Under the pieces are notes generated by a model. It did not search any database, had not been told where the DNA came from, and saw only the letters and a program-made list of their open reading frames with translations. A program made the position numbers and the translations under genes. DNA of 64,000 nt from Orlajensenia flava (GTDB lineage: Bacteria; Actinomycetota; Actinomycetes; Actinomycetales; Microbacteriaceae): positions 229,607 through 293,606 of the forward strand of contig NZ_SSSN01000009.1 in NCBI RefSeq assembly GCF_004801905.1, given 5' to 3'. Positions 1 to 8,620 of this stretch are shown piece by piece. Positions within the stretch are counted from its first letter, which is position 1; every line of letters begins with the position of its first letter.

Positions 1-1
1 C

Positions 2-778
2 GGCATCGCGGGCTCGGCGATCGGCACGGTGATCGCGCAGTGGGCCATGGTGGCCGCCTACCTCGTCGTCATCGCCCGGCATGTCACGCGGGTGGGCTCC
101 CGACGGATGCCGCGCCACGCCGGCGTGATGAGCGGCGCGCGGGCCGGCGGCTGGCTGTTCCTCCGCACGCTCAGCCTGCGCGCGGCGATCCTGCTGGCGG
201 TGTTCACCGCCACCGGCCTCGGCACCGATGAGCTCGCCGGCTTCCAGATCGTCATGACGATGTTCTCCACTCTCGCCTTCGCTCTCGACGCCCTGGCCAT
301 CGCCGCCCAGGCGCTCGTCGGGCGCGGACTCGGCGCAGGAGACGTGCCACTCGTGCGCGCCGTGCTCGGACGATGTCTGTTCTGGGGCGTCGGAGGCGGA
401 GCGGTGCTCGGCATCGGGACGATCGCGCTCGCCTGGGTCATTCCGCCGGTGTTCACGAGCGCGGCATCCGTCGTCGACCTGCTGCCGCCCGCGCTCGTGG
501 TGCTCGGCTTCGCCGTACCGCTGTTCGGCTACGTGTTCGTGCTCGACGGCGTGCTCATCGGAGCCGGCGACGCCCGTTACCTCGCCATCACCGGCGTGCT
601 CAACCTGGCCGCCTTCGTGCCGCTGGTTCTCGCGGTCGGGGCATGGGCTCCGTCGGATGCGACGGGTCTCGCGCTCCTCACCGGCGCCTTCGCCATCGGC
701 TACCTCGCGGCGCGTGCCGTCACTCTCGGCCTGCGCGCTCGGGGCGCGGCCTGGATGGTGGTGGGCGCCACCCGCTGA
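2..778 (+). CDS. MATE-family efflux transporter, C-terminal part
   Basis: The gene enters from outside the window; about 258 residues remain and the stop is at 776-778. MATE/DinF transporters export organic cations or metabolites by Na+ or H+ antiport across the cytoplasmic membrane. The visible part is mostly hydrophobic, with roughly six membrane segments, and contains the run ALDALAIAAQALVGRGLG followed by GAGD, which fits the conserved loop-helix at the start of the second MATE half. The substrate cannot be inferred. It is convergent with the next gene, with only a 34-bp gap and no clear terminator. Confidence 0.8.
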   Translation, partial: GIAGSAIGTVIAQWAMVAAYLVVIARHVTRVGSRRMPRHAGVMSGARAGGWLFLRTLSLRAAILLAVFTATGLGTDELAGFQIVMTMFSTLAFALDALAIAAQALVGRGLGAGDVPLVRAVLGRCLFWGVGGGAVLGIGTIALAWVIPPVFTSAASVVDLLPPALVVLGFAVPLFGYVFVLDGVLIGAGDARYLAITGVLNLAAFVPLVLAVGAWAPSDATGLALLTGAFAIGYLAARAVTLGLRARGAAWMVVGATR

Positions 779-812
779 ATGCGCTCAGACCCTCGGCATC
801 GCGCGTGAGCCA

Positions 813-2027
813 TCAGCCCAGCCATTCCCGGGCGACGGCGACGAGGGCGGCGACACCCGTCGTCAGGGTCGGCTCGATGACGGGTGCGAACTGGGCGGAG
901 TGATTCGACGGGATGTCGGTGTCCAGCGTGCCCGCGGCCGCCGCACGGTCGTAGGTTCCCGGGTCCACGCACCCGAGCAGCCAGTACACCAGCGGGACCC
1001 CGGCCGCCGTGGCGAGCATGCCCACGTCCTCGCTGCCCATGAGCACGCCCGGGTCGATCACGCGAGGAGCGCCGAAGCGGCGGCGGAGCGCATCCGTCAC
1101 CCGCCCGGCGGCGACGGGCTCGTTGACGGTCACCGGATACACCTCGCCGCTGCGGAACTCCGGCGCACGGGTGGCTCCCGATGCGTCGGACTCCGCCCGC
1201 ACGATGCGACGCACCGACGCGTCGAGGCGCTCGCCCACCACAGGGTCGAAGCTGCGGATGCTCAGGCCGAGCGTCGCCTCAGACGGGATGATGTTGTTCT
1301 TGGTGCCGGCGTGCAGGGTGCCGACCGTCACGACGGCGGTGTCGGCGGGCGCCACCTCACGCGCGACGACGGTCTGGAGGCGCATCACCGTCGCCGCGGC
1401 CATCACCACCGGGTCGATCGTCTTCTGCGGGCGGGATCCGTGCCCGCCGCGGCCGAACATCTTCACGTGCAGCGTGTTGACGGCCGCCATGAACGGCCCG
1501 GCATGCACTCCGACGAGGCCCGCCGGGAAGGGATTCAGGTGCTGCCCGAGCACGACATCGGGGTGCGGGATGCGGTCGAACAGCCCATCGACGATCATCG
1601 CGCGCGCACCGCCCTCCCGCTCCTCGGCCGGTTGGAAGAGGGCGATCAGCGTTCCCGACCACTCGTCCCGCGAGGCGACCAGCTCCTCCACGGCGCCGAT
1701 CAGGCAGGTGGTGTGCATGTCGTGCCCGCAGGCGTGCATGACGGGGACGTCCGTTCCGTCGGGGTCGACGCCGCGCGCGGTCGAGGCGTAGTCGAGTCCG
1801 GTGTCCTCGAGCACGGGCAGGGCGTCCATGTCCGCCCGCAGCAGCACCGTCGCGCCGTCGCCGTTCTCGAGAACGGCCACGACGCCCGTTCCGGCGATGC
1901 CGGTGGTGACGGCGAGGCCGGCGTCGCGCATCCGCTCGGCCACGATGGCTGCGGTGCGGTGCTCGTCGAACGACAGCTCGGGGTGGGAGTGCAAGTCGCG
2001 GTACAACTCATCGAGGGTGCTCGGCAT
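813..2027 (-). CDS. M20-family metal-dependent amidohydrolase
   Basis: About 404 residues, the usual size for N-acyl-amino-acid amidohydrolases/aminoacylases of peptidase family M20D. These are cytosolic enzymes that remove acyl groups from amino acids or related amides using a metal pair. Metal-site motifs are visible: HACGHDMH at residues 98-105 and PAEE at 133-136, with a C-terminal SEDVGM motif. I chose the ATG at 2027 because GTGGAG precedes it at good spacing and the protein then begins with the family-typical helix and LHSHPELSF. The open frame continues upstream to 2231, but that part has no family similarity. The exact acyl substrate is unknown. Confidence 0.87.
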   Translation of the reverse strand: MPSTLDELYRDLHSHPELSFDEHRTAAIVAERMRDAGLAVTTGIAGTGVVAVLENGDGATVLLRADMDALPVLEDTGLDYASTARGVDPDGTDVPVMHACGHDMHTTCLIGAVEELVASRDEWSGTLIALFQPAEEREGGARAMIVDGLFDRIPHPDVVLGQHLNPFPAGLVGVHAGPFMAAVNTLHVKMFGRGGHGSRPQKTIDPVVMAAATVMRLQTVVAREVAPADTAVVTVGTLHAGTKNNIIPSEATLGLSIRSFDPVVGERLDASVRRIVRAESDASGATRAPEFRSGEVYPVTVNEPVAAGRVTDALRRRFGAPRVIDPGVLMGSEDVGMLATAAGVPLVYWLLGCVDPGTYDRAAAAGTLDTDIPSNHSAQFAPVIEPTLTTGVAALVAVAREWLG

Positions 2028-2221
2028 GCACTCCACTATTGCGCGGATGCCGCCAGCAGCGTTAGCGGAGTGCCGATTCCGGCGCTCACTTCGGGTCTTG
2101 CACTGCTCCGACGGACGGATTGTCGCCCCGCCCTTCGCGTCGCCGACCCGCCCGACCGGTTGCTCACGCTCGCCCGCCCCGGCCTCCGCGTCTCCGCAGC
2201 TTGCGTCGCTGCCCAGCTCGC

Positions 2222-2279
2222 GCTGCTCCACCGGACAGATGCACGCGCCGCGGCGGCCGCAACTGTCCGATCGAGCAGC
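2222..2279. repeat. Intergenic inverted repeat, 21-nt arms
   Basis: Arms at 2222-2242 and 2259-2279 match at 16 of 21 positions as an inverted repeat around a GC-rich centre. They lie in the 273-bp gap between the amidohydrolase start and the 3' end of lacI. Since the gene upstream on the minus strand is lacI, the element could be a terminator-like or regulatory structure, but there is no T-run. The rest of the gap shows nothing recognisable. Confidence 0.5.
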
Positions 2280-2300
2280 GTCATCCCCGCGTCCGCGAGT

Positions 2301-3365
2301 TCAGGCTCGGGGTGGCGCGGTCGTTCCGCCGCGGTGGAACGTGCTGGTGAACCGAACGGACTCCGGCCGCTCGCCGGCGAGCATCCGTACCACCGCGTCC
2401 CCGGCCGCCCTGCCCTTGGCCTGCGACGGCTGCGAGAGGGTGGTGAGGTCGTAGTCCAGGCCGTCAACGGCCACCCCGTCGAACCCGACCACGCTGACGT
2501 CCCCGGGCACGGTCAGCCCGAGCTCCTCGGCCGCACGGATGACCCCGGCCGCCAGCAGGTCGCTCTGAGCGATGATCGCGGTCGGCCGGTCACCACCGCC
2601 GCCGTCGCCGAGCAACTCGCGCCCCGCGATGACGCCTTCCTCGACGTAACTCGCCGCGGTGACCACGCCGCGCGCATCCGGGAAGACATCCCACGCACCC
2701 CGCGCACGCTCGATCGCCGTCTCGACGGTCGACGCGTCCACTCGCGCGGCCGTCAGGGGTCCGCGGGCACGGGACGGCTCGAGCGGCAGCGCCACGATGG
2801 CCACCCGCTCGTGCCCGAGCTCGCGGAGATGCTCGGCGCCGAGCCGGGTCGCCTCGCGGTTGTCCAGTGCGATCTCGGGAACGTCGTCGCCGGCATCCCC
2901 CTCGATGACGACGGCCGGGATGCCCCGCTGCGTGAGCAAGGCGACCGAGCGCTCGAGCGTGGGGCTGCAGCCGAACAACACGACGGCGTCGAGTGGCGCC
3001 GTCTCGAGGCTGACCGGGGTGTCGCTGCCGGTCGTGCCCGTGAGCAGCAGCATGGCTGCGTCGATCTCGCCGATCGCCTCGGCCACGCCGTCGAGCATCG
3101 CGATGTTCACCGGATCGCGGAACGCCTCGCTCACGCGCTCATCGATGACGACCCCGACGATGCCGCTCCGGCCGCGACGCAGCGACCGGGCGCGCGGGTC
3201 GGGTCCGGCGTAGTGGAGCTCCTTCGCGGCGGCCAGCACCTTCTCGCGGGTGGCACCGGAGACCGGCCCGGTTCCGCTGAAGGCGAGCGAGGCGGTGGAT
3301 GGCGAGACCCCGGCCCGCGCGGCCACATCCGCCAGGGTGGGTCGGGATGCCGTGTCGGTGTCCAT
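2301..3365 (-). CDS. LacI-family transcriptional regulator
   Basis: 354 residues. An N-terminal helix-turn-helix (PTLADVAARAGVSPSTAS, near residues 9-26) is followed by the LacI hinge and a periplasmic-binding-protein-like effector domain ending in the usual VVGFDG and LTTLSQP motifs. Start at ATG 3365 is supported by GGAGG just upstream. The family binds palindromic operators with a central CG and responds to sugars or nucleosides. It is divergent from an MFS exporter; the shared region contains two abutting palindromes at 3481-3508, its likely operators, so it probably controls that transporter and itself. Confidence 0.9.
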   Translation of the reverse strand: MDTDTASRPTLADVAARAGVSPSTASLAFSGTGPVSGATREKVLAAAKELHYAGPDPRARSLRRGRSGIVGVVIDERVSEAFRDPVNIAMLDGVAEAIGEIDAAMLLLTGTTGSDTPVSLETAPLDAVVLFGCSPTLERSVALLTQRGIPAVVIEGDAGDDVPEIALDNREATRLGAEHLRELGHERVAIVALPLEPSRARGPLTAARVDASTVETAIERARGAWDVFPDARGVVTAASYVEEGVIAGRELLGDGGGGDRPTAIIAQSDLLAAGVIRAAEELGLTVPGDVSVVGFDGVAVDGLDYDLTTLSQPSQAKGRAAGDAVVRMLAGERPESVRFTSTFHRGGTTAPPRA

Positions 3366-3480
3366 GAATCCTCCGGCGATGAGGCTGCGGGTGGTGACTG
3401 TCGGGGGTGCCGCTTCAGTGTGACGTAGGCGATCGAGGCCGATTCCGGCTTGACCGTCTGCGTCTGGCTCGATATCTTAG

Positions 3481-3508
3481 TCGAATCGATTCGATCGAAT
3501 CGATTCGA
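3481..3508. promoter_or_regulatory. Two abutting 14-bp palindromes, likely LacI operators
   Basis: The perfect palindrome TCGAATCGATTCGA occurs twice with no spacer (3481-3494 and 3495-3508), so the full 28 bp is also a perfect palindrome. It sits between the divergent lacI (start 3365) and MFS gene (start 3542), the normal place for LacI-family operators. Regulator binding is inferred. Confidence 0.75.
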
Positions 3509-3541
3509 CCCCATCAGCCTCCTCAGCAGCCAGGATTAGCA

Positions 3542-4792
3542 ATGTCGCACGCCACCCCCGACACCTCCTCGACCCCCGTGACCCGCTCACGTCGAGAGCT
3601 CGTGGCGTGGCGCAATGCGATCTTCGCCATCTTCTTCCTCAGCGGCCTGTCGATGGCCACCTGGGTCGCCCGCATCCCGGCGGTCCGCGACGACGCCCAC
3701 CTCGCCCTCGTCACGGTGGGCTTCGTCATCCTCGGCATGTCGATCGGTTCCGTCATCGGCCTCATCGCCGCCCCGTGGATGATGGCCCGCCTCGGCGCCC
3801 GCCGCTCGATGATGGTCTCCCTGTTCATCGTCTCCGTCGGCCTCGTCATCGTCGGTATCGGCAGCACGGTGTTCGGCTCGCTGCCCGTGCTCATCATCGG
3901 CATGGCGTTGCTGGGGTTCGGCAACGGATCCGTCGACGTCGCCATGAACGTCGAGGGCGCTCTCGCCGAGCGAGCCAACGGCAAAACGCTCATGCCGCTC
4001 ATGCACGCGTTCTTCAGCTTCGGCACGGCGGCCGGAGCCGGCATCGGCGTGCTCGCATCCGCCATCCGCCTGCCCGTGCTGTGGAACTTCAGCATCGTCG
4101 CCGTCCTCGTCGCCATCGCGATCGTGGTCGCCGTGCGTTTCGTGCCGGTCGATGCCGACGCCGAGGACACGGTGGCGGATGCGCCCAGCGTGCCGTGGCG
4201 GGAGCGGGTCCGCGAGAACCTGTCCGCGTGGGGCGACGTACGCCTGCTGCTCATCGGCGTGATCATGCTCGGAATGTCGTTCGCCGAGGGTGGAGCCAAC
4301 GACTGGGTGGCTCTGGCCGTCGTCGACGGTCATGGCGGCGACAACACGTTCGGAGCCGTGGTGTTCGGCGTCTTCACGATCTCGATGACCGTCGCCCGTG
4401 TGCTCGGTGGCCCCGTGCTGGATCGCTTCGGTCGCGTCCCCGTCCTGCGGGTGTGCGCCGCGATCGGCATTGTCGGGCTGTCGCTGTTCATCTGGGGATC
4501 GGAGCCGTGGATGTACATCACGGGCACGGTGCTCTGGGCCCTCGGATGCGCGCTGGGCTTCCCCGTCGGCATGTCGGCGGCGGCCGACGACCCCAAGCGT
4601 GCGGCTGCCCGGGTGAGCGCCGTGGCCATCATCGGCTACTGCGCGTTCCTCGCGGGCCCGCCCCTGTTGGGCTTCCTCGGCCAGCACTTCGGCATCCTGA
4701 ACGCCCTCATTGTGCTGCTGGTGCTCATGGTCGCCTCGGGAATCGCCGCCCCCGCCGCCCGCGAGCAGGGCACCCGCGCGCCGCGCGCCTGA
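3542..4792 (+). CDS. MFS transporter, YbjJ-like
   Basis: 416 residues with about 12 hydrophobic segments. The N-terminal section with FFLSGLSMATWVARIPAVRD and the first-half loop MMARLGARRSMM resemble the YbjJ group of major facilitator proteins, inner-membrane proteins of unclear substrate (sugar-like or exporter). An ATG at 3542 is preferred over an upstream in-frame GTG at 3407 because the earlier start would lie inside the divergent regulator's promoter and run across the operators. It is probably repressed by the neighbouring LacI protein. Confidence 0.85.
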   Translation: MSHATPDTSSTPVTRSRRELVAWRNAIFAIFFLSGLSMATWVARIPAVRDDAHLALVTVGFVILGMSIGSVIGLIAAPWMMARLGARRSMMVSLFIVSVGLVIVGIGSTVFGSLPVLIIGMALLGFGNGSVDVAMNVEGALAERANGKTLMPLMHAFFSFGTAAGAGIGVLASAIRLPVLWNFSIVAVLVAIAIVVAVRFVPVDADAEDTVADAPSVPWRERVRENLSAWGDVRLLLIGVIMLGMSFAEGGANDWVALAVVDGHGGDNTFGAVVFGVFTISMTVARVLGGPVLDRFGRVPVLRVCAAIGIVGLSLFIWGSEPWMYITGTVLWALGCALGFPVGMSAAADDPKRAAARVSAVAIIGYCAFLAGPPLLGFLGQHFGILNALIVLLVLMVASGIAAPAAREQGTRAPRA

Positions 4793-4947
4793 CGCTTACG
4801 CGGCTCAACCAGGCCGAGCGTGCTGGTGTTCGCCCGCGCCGAGCGGGCTTGAGAGTCTTCCCCGCGCCCACCGCTGCCCTCACGTCCACGCCCGCGCCTA
4901 CCGCAGCCTCCCGCCCTCCGGCCGTTGCACCGGCCTCCCCGTCCTCC

Positions 4948-5057
4948 GCGCCACTTCAGCGCCTACCCGCTCGCGGTCCCCGCACCTCCCCGTCCTCCGC
5001 GCCTTTTCACCGGCCTCCGCGCCAGTTGAGATGGCGCGGGGCCCGGCGAAGTGGCGC
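4948..5057. repeat. Intergenic half-site repeat element, copy A
   Basis: Half-sites GCGCCACTTC (4948-4957) and GCGCCAGTTG (5019-5028) are followed in inverse orientation by GATGGCGC (5030-5037) and GAAGTGGCGC (5048-5057). CTCCCCGTCCTCCGCGCC-type runs repeat between them. The same half-sites recur in the same order at 17914-17972. The rest of the 309-bp gap between the MFS gene and nucS is pyrimidine-rich with no other recognisable feature. Confidence 0.55.
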
Positions 5058-5101
5058 AGCGCGCCGGAGATCGCCCGCATCCGCCCGCCTAGAATCGACG
5101 G

Positions 5102-5797
5102 ATGCGCCTCGTCATCGCCCGCTGCTCCGTCGATTACGCGGGCCGACTCTCGGCGCACCTGCCGCTCGCGACGCGGCTGCTCATGATCAAGGCGGACGGC
5201 AGCCTGCTGGTGCACTCCGACGGCGGCAGCTACAAGCCGCTCAACTGGATGAGCCCGCCATGCACGCTCACCATCAGCGAGCCGAGTGACGAGCAGCGCG
5301 AGGCCGGCGTGAGCGCACTCTGGACGGTCAGGCACGCAAAGACCGACGACCTGCTCGTCGTCTCGCTCTACGAAGTGCTGCATGATTCCGCGCACGAGCT
5401 CGGGGTCGACCCGGGCCTGCAGAAGGACGGCGTGGAGGCGCACCTGCAGAAACTGCTCGCCGAACAGATCCACCTCCTGGGCGACGGGCACCGGCTCGTG
5501 CGTCGGGAGTACATGACGGCGATCGGGCCGGTCGACATCCTGGCGACGGATGCGGCGGGCCGCTCGGTCGCCGTCGAGCTCAAGCGCCGAGGCGACATCG
5601 ACGGGGTCGAGCAGCTGACGCGCTACCTCGAGCTGATGAATCGCGACCCGCGTCTTGCGCCGGTCGCCGGGGTGTTCGCCGCCCAGGAGATCAAGCCGCA
5701 GGCCCGCACGCTCGCGGAAGACCGCGGCATCCGCTGCGTGGTGCTCGACTACGACGCGATGCGCGGAATCGACGACGGCATAGCCCGCCTCTTCTGA
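5102..5797 (+). CDS. nucS: Mismatch-specific endonuclease NucS (EndoMS)
   Basis: 231 residues, normal length for NucS. This enzyme cuts both strands at mismatched bases and gives actinobacteria, which lack MutS/MutL, a non-canonical mismatch repair that cooperates with the sliding clamp. The N-terminal beta-rich DNA-binding domain begins [16 protein letters not shown]. The C-terminal RecB-like nuclease core is visible as GPVDILATD, then [19 protein letters not shown], supplying the D, ExK and Q residues of the active site. ATG 5102 is the only sensible start. In many actinobacteria the gene lies near the ATP synthase operon; here its neighbours are unrelated. Confidence 0.93.
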   Translation: MRLVIARCSVDYAGRLSAHLPLATRLLMIKADGSLLVHSDGGSYKPLNWMSPPCTLTISEPSDEQREAGVSALWTVRHAKTDDLLVVSLYEVLHDSAHELGVDPGLQKDGVEAHLQKLLAEQIHLLGDGHRLVRREYMTAIGPVDILATDAAGRSVAVELKRRGDIDGVEQLTRYLELMNRDPRLAPVAGVFAAQEIKPQARTLAEDRGIRCVVLDYDAMRGIDDGIARLF

Positions 5798-5874
5798 CCG
5801 GCTTCCCGGCCTCCTGGTCCGCCCGCCCCATACCCTTCCCCCCGCCGCCTCCACCTCCGCCGCCTCTGGTCTCT

Positions 5875-5929
5875 GAGTTGACGCAAAACGTCGGCTTCCG
5901 CCGCTCGCACCGACGATCTGCGTCAACTC
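5875..5929. repeat. Intergenic inverted repeat with GAGTTGACGCA/TGCGTCAACTC arms
   Basis: Arms at 5875-5894 and 5910-5929 begin and end with GAGTTGACGCA and TGCGTCAACTC, with the inner parts (CGTCGG/CCGACG) also pairing. A third degenerate copy, TGCGTCGACTCGA, follows at about 5944. It lies in the 318-bp gap after nucS. The first part of that gap is a C-rich tract. The gap's end holds the separate operator-like site before the secreted protein. Confidence 0.5.
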
Positions 5930-6034
5930 GAGTACCGCCGATATGCGTCGACTCGAACAAAAGGGGCCACGCCGCACGACGCGCCGCCGTAATCCGCCGG
6001 CAGAGCCATCCCATCCGACGCAATCCGAGAATTT

Positions 6035-6052
6035 ACTTACATCTCAGTAAGT
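6035..6052. promoter_or_regulatory. Operator-like inverted repeat ACTTAC-N6-GTAAGT
   Basis: ACTTAC (6035-6040) and GTAAGT (6047-6052) form a dyad with a 6-bp spacer, about 65 bp upstream of the secreted beta-helix gene. The AT-rich setting contrasts with its surroundings and the form resembles TetR-family operators. No local regulator gene is next to it, so the binding protein is unknown. Confidence 0.45.
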
Positions 6053-6115
6053 GTCCTCGCTAGCATGTGCAGCAGTGCGCCCTGAACGGGGGCGCCGTTC
6101 AAGGGAGAACATGCC

Positions 6116-8542
6116 GTGTCTCGAGCTCTTCGAAGCGTGGGGGTGGGCGTCGCGGTGGCAGCGGTCGTCGCCGGATCCAGCGCTTTCGCCCTACCGGCCC
6201 TGGCCGATCCGAGCGGGCCGGACTTCGGTCCCAACGTGACCGTCTTCGACCCGAGCTGGTCGACCGACGACATCAACGCCGCCTTCGTCGCGGCCTCGCA
6301 CGAGAGCGAGTTCAGCCAGAACCGGCACGCGTTCTTCTTCAAGCCCGGCACCTACGGCAGCGCGGCTGGCGAGAACGACCCGGCGACGGCCACCGACATC
6401 GTCAACGGTCAGATCGGCTACTACACCTCTGTCGCCGGACTCGGCGCGACCCCCGATGACGTCACCATCAACGGCGCCGTCCACTCGGAGGGCCGAGCTC
6501 CGACCGACCGCTGCCCATGGGACGGCGGCGAGGGCGACACCGCCCTGACCAACTTCTGGCGCTCACTCAGCAACGTGGCGATCAACCCCATCCAGCGACC
6601 GGTGGCCGACGACCTCGGCCAGCCGGGCGCCTGCTATCCGCCCGCCCTGTTCCCCGAGGGTGGAGCGGATGCGCACCAGATGCGCTGGGCGGTCTCGCAG
6701 GCAGCGCCGCTGCGTCGGGTGCACATCGAGGGCAACCTCTCGATCTTCCCGCACTTCGGCGGCTACTCCAGCGGCGGCTTCCTCGCCGACAGCAAGATCG
6801 ACGGAACCGTACAGGCCGGCTCGCAGCAGCAGTGGTACACCCGCAACTCCACCATTGGCGGCTTCGACGGCGGGGCGTGGAACATGGTCTTCTCGGGCGT
6901 CCAGGGCGCCCCGGCGCAGAACTTCGCCGAACCCAAGACCGGCGGAGGCACCGGCATCGTCACGGCTGAGGACACCACTCGCGTCAGTCGCGGTGCGCCG
7001 TATCTCTACCTGGACGGCAATGACTACAAGGTCTTCGTGCCGAAGGCGGAGGCCGACTCGAGTGGCCCGGACTGGTCGACGGATGCCGCTCACGGCGACT
7101 CCATCGACATCGCCGACTTCTACATCGCCCACGAGGGCGACTCGGCGGCCACCATCAACGCGGCGCTCGCGGCGGGCAAGAACCTCCTGCTGACGCCCGG
7201 CGTTTACCACCTCGCCGACACGCTCCACGTCACCCGCGCAGACACGGTCGTGCTCGGCATCGGCCTGGCATCACTCACGCCCGACAACGGGACGTCGGCC
7301 ATCGAGGTCGGCGACGTCAGCGGCGTGAAGATCGCCGGCATCACCGTCGACGCCGGCGCCACCAACTCGGCGACCCTCATCAAGGTCGGACCGACGGATG
7401 CCGCGCACAGCGAAGCAGCCGACCCCACCACGCTCTCCGACGTGTTCATCCGCGTCGGCGGACCGTGGGCAGGCAACGCCACGACGAGCATCGAGGTCAA
7501 CAGCGACCACGTGCTGCTCGACCACATCTGGGCCTGGCGAGCCGACCACGGCCTGGGCGGCAGCGGAACCTGGACCGGCAGCACCGGCGACCACGGCCTC
7601 GTGGTCAACGGCGACGACGTGACGGCGACCGGCCTGTTCGTGGAGCACTACCAGAAGAACCAGGTGCTCTGGAACGGCAACGGCGGATCGACCACCTTCT
7701 ACCAGAGCGAGATTCCCTACGAGGTGCCCGACCAGGCCTCGTGGATGGACGGCACACGCAACGGCTACGCCTCATACCGGGTGGCCGACTCCGTCACGAG
7801 CCACCACGCGGTGGGAATGGGCGTGTACTCCTTCTTCAACCAGGGCGTCCCGGTGCTGCTCGAGAGCGGCATTCAGGCGCCGAAGTCGAAGAACGTCACG
7901 TTCGAGTCGATGACGAGCGTCTTCCTCAGCGGATCGGGCGGCATCTCCCACGTCATCAACGACGCGGGTGCACCCGTCATCGGCAGCTACGCCACAGCAC
8001 AGCTCGCGAGCTACCCGCCGGCGGACACCACCGCTCCGACGGTCGCGCTGACGGCGACCCCCGCCGCACCGAACGGCAGCAACGGCTGGTACACCAGCCC
8101 GGTCACGCTCACCGCATCCGGAACCGACGACTACACGCCGGGACCAACCTTCGAGGCGAGCGTCGACGGGGCGGCCTGGGCACCGCTCACGGGCTCGGTG
8201 ACACTGGCCGACGGCAACCACACCGTGCTGGTGCGGTCGGTCGACGCCTCGGGCAACACGTCAGACGCGGTCACGTGGACCGGCAAGGTCGACACGAAGG
8301 CGCCGAAGGTGTCGGCGGGCGGCAAGGGCAAGACGGTCGTGCTTACGGGAACGGATGCCGGTTCCGGCGTCGCGACCATCCAGTACGCCGACTCGCTGAC
8401 GGCCGTGCTGAAGGGGCAGTGGAAGACCTACACCGGCCCGATCACCCTTCAGCCGGGCCTGCGCATCGTAGCCTTCCGGGCCACGGATGTCGCCGGCAAC
8501 ACGTCCAAGCTGGACGCCGTCGTCAGGGTCGTCCTGCGCTGA
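6116..8542 (+). CDS. Secreted beta-helix protein (pectate-lyase/GH55-like fold) with C-terminal Ig-like domain
   Basis: 808 residues starting at GTG 6116, with AGGGAG eight bases upstream. A signal peptide is clear (hydrophobic run to about residue 27, ending ALPALADPS). Residues about 30-640 resemble large actinobacterial secreted proteins often misannotated as adenylyl cyclase or coagulation factor 5/8 proteins: VHSEGR, NFWRSLSNVAINP, MRWAVSQAAPLRRVHIEG, QQQWYTRNS and WNMVFSGVQGAP. They are predicted right-handed beta-helix carbohydrate-active proteins. Residues about 645-808 are an Ig-like module (DTTAPTVALTATP) with a basic terminus. The substrate is unknown; polysaccharide is a guess. 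A strong hairpin terminator follows. Confidence 0.78.
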   Translation: MSRALRSVGVGVAVAAVVAGSSAFALPALADPSGPDFGPNVTVFDPSWSTDDINAAFVAASHESEFSQNRHAFFFKPGTYGSAAGENDPATATDIVNGQIGYYTSVAGLGATPDDVTINGAVHSEGRAPTDRCPWDGGEGDTALTNFWRSLSNVAINPIQRPVADDLGQPGACYPPALFPEGGADAHQMRWAVSQAAPLRRVHIEGNLSIFPHFGGYSSGGFLADSKIDGTVQAGSQQQWYTRNSTIGGFDGGAWNMVFSGVQGAPAQNFAEPKTGGGTGIVTAEDTTRVSRGAPYLYLDGNDYKVFVPKAEADSSGPDWSTDAAHGDSIDIADFYIAHEGDSAATINAALAAGKNLLLTPGVYHLADTLHVTRADTVVLGIGLASLTPDNGTSAIEVGDVSGVKIAGITVDAGATNSATLIKVGPTDAAHSEAADPTTLSDVFIRVGGPWAGNATTSIEVNSDHVLLDHIWAWRADHGLGGSGTWTGSTGDHGLVVNGDDVTATGLFVEHYQKNQVLWNGNGGSTTFYQSEIPYEVPDQASWMDGTRNGYASYRVADSVTSHHAVGMGVYSFFNQGVPVLLESGIQAPKSKNVTFESMTSVFLSGSGGISHVINDAGAPVIGSYATAQLASYPPADTTAPTVALTATPAAPNGSNGWYTSPVTLTASGTDDYTPGPTFEASVDGAAWAPLTGSVTLADGNHTVLVRSVDASGNTSDAVTWTGKVDTKAPKVSAGGKGKTVVLTGTDAGSGVATIQYADSLTAVLKGQWKTYTGPITLQPGLRIVAFRATDVAGNTSKLDAVVRVVLR

Positions 8543-8566
8543 TCGAAGCACCATCATCGACGGGAC

Positions 8567-8590
8567 CGCCCGGGCCGAAACGCCCGGGCG
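8567..8590 (+). terminator. Hairpin terminator after the secreted beta-helix gene
   Basis: Perfect 9-bp GC stem CGCCCGGGC (8567-8575) and GCCCGGGCG (8582-8590) with a 6-base loop, 24 bp past the stop codon. Only TT follows, so it is an actinobacterial-type hairpin without a long U-tract. Confidence 0.65.
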
Positions 8591-8620
8591 TTCCCACCCC
8601 CCGAACAGGAGTTCTCGACC

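Noticed and set aside
657-3428. Open plus-strand frame of more than 900 codons
   Set aside because: Antisense of the amidohydrolase and LacI genes in GC-rich DNA; composition is Arg/Gly/His-rich with no domain.
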